Assembly (NCBI GenBank): GCA_002456995.1
Contig: NTKC01000008.1
Location: forward strand, 19,488-83,487
DNA: 64,000 bases
Reading direction: 5' to 3'
Source: Candidatus Thioglobus sp. MED-G25
Lineage (GTDB): Bacteria > Pseudomonadota > Gammaproteobacteria > Arenicellales > UBA868
Notes under the pieces: model-generated
What the model saw: only the letters and a program-made list of their open reading frames with translations
The model's database searches: none
Told to the model about the DNA's origin: nothing
Part shown: positions 61,613 to 64,000 of the stretch, piece by piece
Layout of the letters: every line of letters starts with the position of its first letter
Position numbering within the stretch: the stretch's first letter is position 1
Translations under genes and position numbers: made by a program

Positions 61613-62996
61613 ACTGGTTCCAGTAATCGGCTAAAAGCACATCTTCGATCGGTTCATTGACAGGAATTGGGCGTACGATGCGGACAATATTGAGGTAATG
61701 ACGATAATTAACGTTGTCACTCACACTGTTACCGCCCCAGGTTCCACAGCCCATGGAGAGCGAGAATGGGAGACCATTATCGAAGCTCCCACCAGTCGCG
61801 AAACAATGTGCCTGATTGACGATCACACGACAGGCCGGCAAGCTCAGGCCAATCTTTACCGCTCGCTCCGCATTGTTACTGTGCAGTCCAACTGAGTGAC
61901 CCGCTCCCTGATAGCCGTATATTGCCCGCACTTGTTCACAGGCTGCGCCAAAATCCGACGTGCGGTACAACGTTAAAACAGGGGAGAGTTTTTCGCCGGA
62001 AAATGGATATGCAGGCCCTGTCCCGCTCTCCAGCACAACCAATATACTTGTACCCGAATCAACTCGCTTTAAACCCGCGAGATTAGCAATTTCCGTAGCC
62101 GAGCGCGCCAGGATCGCCGGATTGAGGCTCCCGTTGACCCACATGGTGTCTTGCAGAATCTGTTTTTCTGCCGGATCGAGAATGACAGCACCCTGATGGA
62201 CAAGCGCCTCACAAAACCGGTCATAGGCATCATCGACGACAATCACGCTATTTTCAGATGAACAACTCGTTGCGTGATCAAAACACTTCGACGCGATAAT
62301 TTTTTCTGCTGCCAGACTGCAATCAGCGGTCTCATCTACAATAACTGCGACATTGCCCTGTCCAACGCCCACTGCCGGTGTGCCACTGGAGTAGGCGGCC
62401 CGAATGTTGTTCTGCGACCCCGTCGCGACAACCAGATCAACCTGTGACATCAGTTCCCGCGTTGCTTCTCGGTTAACAGGGCTTGGCAGTTTCTGTACGA
62501 GGTCCTCGGGTGCTCCAATCTGTTTGAGTGCAGCACGGAAGTACTCAACCAGCCTGCTGCCCGTCGCCTCCCCTTTGGGTGATGGCGCGAGAATTACGGC
62601 ATTACCGCCCTTAACTGCATTGATGACTTTGTTTGTGGGTGTAGCAACTGGATTTGTCGATGGCGTTACCGCACCGACCACACCCACAGGTCGGGCAATT
62701 TCAGTCAGTCCGAGCTCTGGATACTCGGCAATCACACCGACAGTCCGTATTTCCTTGAGATCACGAAGAAGACCCAGTGTCTTGCGATAATTCTTGAGCA
62801 CCTTATCTTCGACGGAACCCAACCTGGTATCAGCGACCGCCTGTTCAGCAAGCAGTCTATTCCGACCTGGCTCCATAACCACCCAGGCCAGAGCACAAAC
62901 TGCGTTGTCTATTGCGGCCTGATCAAAGGTTTCGAATTCAGCCTGGGCAACCCGGGCCCGGGCGACTACTTCCGACACTGTATTAGCGACGCTCAT
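61602..62996 (-). CDS. CoA-acylating aldehyde dehydrogenase (sulfoacetaldehyde dehydrogenase SauS-like)
   Basis: ARPVGVVGAVTPSTNPVATPTNKVINAVKGGNAVILAPSP, KCFDHATSCSSENSVIVVDDAYD; stop overlaps the synthetase start. ATG at 62996 preferred over the ORF-track start. Confidence 0.85.
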   Translation of the reverse strand: MSVANTVSEVVARARVAQAEFETFDQAAIDNAVCALAWVVMEPGRNRLLAEQAVADTRLGSVEDKVLKNYRKTLGLLRDLKEIRTVGVIAEYPELGLTEIARPVGVVGAVTPSTNPVATPTNKVINAVKGGNAVILAPSPKGEATGSRLVEYFRAALKQIGAPEDLVQKLPSPVNREATRELMSQVDLVVATGSQNNIRAAYSSGTPAVGVGQGNVAVIVDETADCSLAAEKIIASKCFDHATSCSSENSVIVVDDAYDRFCEALVHQGAVILDPAEKQILQDTMWVNGSLNPAILARSATEIANLAGLKRVDSGTSILVVLESGTGPAYPFSGEKLSPVLTLYRTSDFGAACEQVRAIYGYQGAGHSVGLHSNNAERAVKIGLSLPACRVIVNQAHCFATGGSFDNGLPFSLSMGCGTWGGNSVSDNVNYRHYLNIVRIVRPIPVNEPIEDVLLADYWNQYGK

Positions 62997-63069
62997 AATA
63001 TAATCCTTCTCGACGCCTCTTGCTGTTCCGGTGGGTGTCCGACTTGGAGCCAGTCCATACCCGCCCATT

Positions 63070-63219
63070 CTAACGCCACTCATCGCTGATGAAGATCCGG
63101 TCGTTTCGTTCGGAGTCCTCATCTGTCCAGAAGTATGGCAAGGTCTCGCCTTCAACTTGCCATTGTCGCCCTTCGAACCCATCATAGGCGCCACCTGATT
63201 TCAGCACACAATAGTCCAC
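63070..63219 (-). CDS. Possible 49-aa acidic small ORF or gene remnant
   Basis: MDYCVLKSGGAYDGFEGRQWQVEGETLPYFWTDEDSERNDRIFISDEWR, GTG start, no clear Shine-Dalgarno; shorter than the ORF track cutoff. Confidence 0.25.
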   Translation of the reverse strand: MDYCVLKSGGAYDGFEGRQWQVEGETLPYFWTDEDSERNDRIFISDEWR

Positions 63220-63236
63220 CCGAACTGGAGAAAAAG

Positions 63237-64000
63237 ATGCGAATCGGATTTATTGGCCTAGGCAACGTCGGTGGCAAACTTGCCAGCAGCTTGCAGCGCA
63301 ATGGTTTCAATCTGATGGTCAGAGACCTTGACCGACAGGTGGCGACACCATTTATTGACCGGGGAGCACGGTGGGCTGAGTCTCCTGCAGAGATGACCCG
63401 ACAGTCCGACATGGTAATCACCTGTCTGCCGAACCCCAGTGCAAGCGCTGCAGTCATGGAAGCGCAAGACGGTATTCTGTCCGAAATGACGGACGGTAAG
63501 ATTTGGGCTGAAATGAGCACCACCGACGAACAGGAAGTGAAACGACTGGGTGAACAGGTTCTTGACGCGGGCGGCGAGGCGATCGATTGCCCGGTCTCTG
63601 GAGGATGCCATCGCGCTGCAACTGGAAATATCTCGATCTTCGTCGGCACCGAACGACATACATTTGACCGCGCGTTTCCTGTTATCAGTGCTATGGGACG
63701 GCAGATCCTACACACCGGCCCCCTCGGGTCAGCCTCAGTACTCAAGGTAATCACAAACTACCTAGCCTCCGTAAACCTTGTTGCACTGGGTGAAGCCTTG
63801 ATGACAGCAAAGTGTTCAGGCCTTGATCTAAATACAAGCTACGACGCCATTCGAATCTCATCTGGCAATTCATTTGTACACGAAACCGAAAGCCAGGTGA
63901 TACTCAATGGCAGTCGAAATATCAATTTCACACTCGATCTGGTTGTCAAAGATATGAGCCTGTTTCAGGCCGTTGCTGATAGAACCAACGTGCCGCTAGA
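63237..64000 (+). CDS. 3-hydroxyisobutyrate dehydrogenase-family (beta-hydroxyacid dehydrogenase) protein, truncated at window end
   Basis: MRIGFIGLGNVGGKLASSLQRNGFNLMVRDLDR, EAIDCPVSGGCHRAATGNISIFVGT, GPLGSASVLKVITNYLASVNLVALGEAL; missing from the ORF track because there is no stop in the window. Confidence 0.92.
   Translation, partial: MRIGFIGLGNVGGKLASSLQRNGFNLMVRDLDRQVATPFIDRGARWAESPAEMTRQSDMVITCLPNPSASAAVMEAQDGILSEMTDGKIWAEMSTTDEQEVKRLGEQVLDAGGEAIDCPVSGGCHRAATGNISIFVGTERHTFDRAFPVISAMGRQILHTGPLGSASVLKVITNYLASVNLVALGEALMTAKCSGLDLNTSYDAIRISSGNSFVHETESQVILNGSRNINFTLDLVVKDMSLFQAVADRTNVPL

Noticed and set aside
63182-63754. 190-aa minus-strand ORF at the right edge
   Set aside because: Antisense to the beta-hydroxyacid dehydrogenase that starts at 63237 on the plus strand.
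1-64000. tRNA, rRNA, CRISPR, transposase or prophage features
   Set aside because: Looked for T-loop-like motifs, spaced repeats and transposase/integrase-like translations; none convincing by eye. tRNAscan-SE and Infernal would be needed for a firm negative.

Overview
Dense, mostly single-copy chromosomal DNA that looks like a gammaproteobacterium, judged by protein content (inference, not tested). I found no mobile element, CRISPR array, rRNA or convincing tRNA. Main blocks, left to right: truncated rubrerythrin; xseB-ispA-dxs-folE2; ROK kinase; ATL/MGMT-like protein and xpt; a leucine/isovalerate degradation operon (liuA-atoB-liuB-liuC-liuD) behind a perfect 26-bp palindromic operator; a TPP enzyme and a methyltransferase; ispG; fabA-fabB; lutABC; DUF2797 and a Crp-type regulator; a corrinoid methyl-transfer operon (corrinoid protein, DUF1638, 'virulence factor' PF13769-like, pterin methyltransferase, GFA-family protein, ASKHA/RACo activator) with no recognisable substrate methyltransferase; serA-serC-DUF1015; transporters, sat, aroG, an EF-G paralog, glnS and an RND pump; a box-type aerobic benzoyl-CoA cluster (benzoate-CoA ligase, hydrolase, FAD oxidoreductase, boxC, boxB) with no boxA in the window; and a right-edge cluster of acyl-CoA ligase, CoA-acylating aldehyde dehydrogenase (SauT/SauS-like) and a beta-hydroxyacid dehydrogenase that runs off the end. 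The strongest candidates for an undescribed system are the corrinoid operon with its embedded GFA protein and structured upstream region, and the adjacent serA-serC-DUF1015 unit. All functional assignments are from reading the translations; no searches were run.
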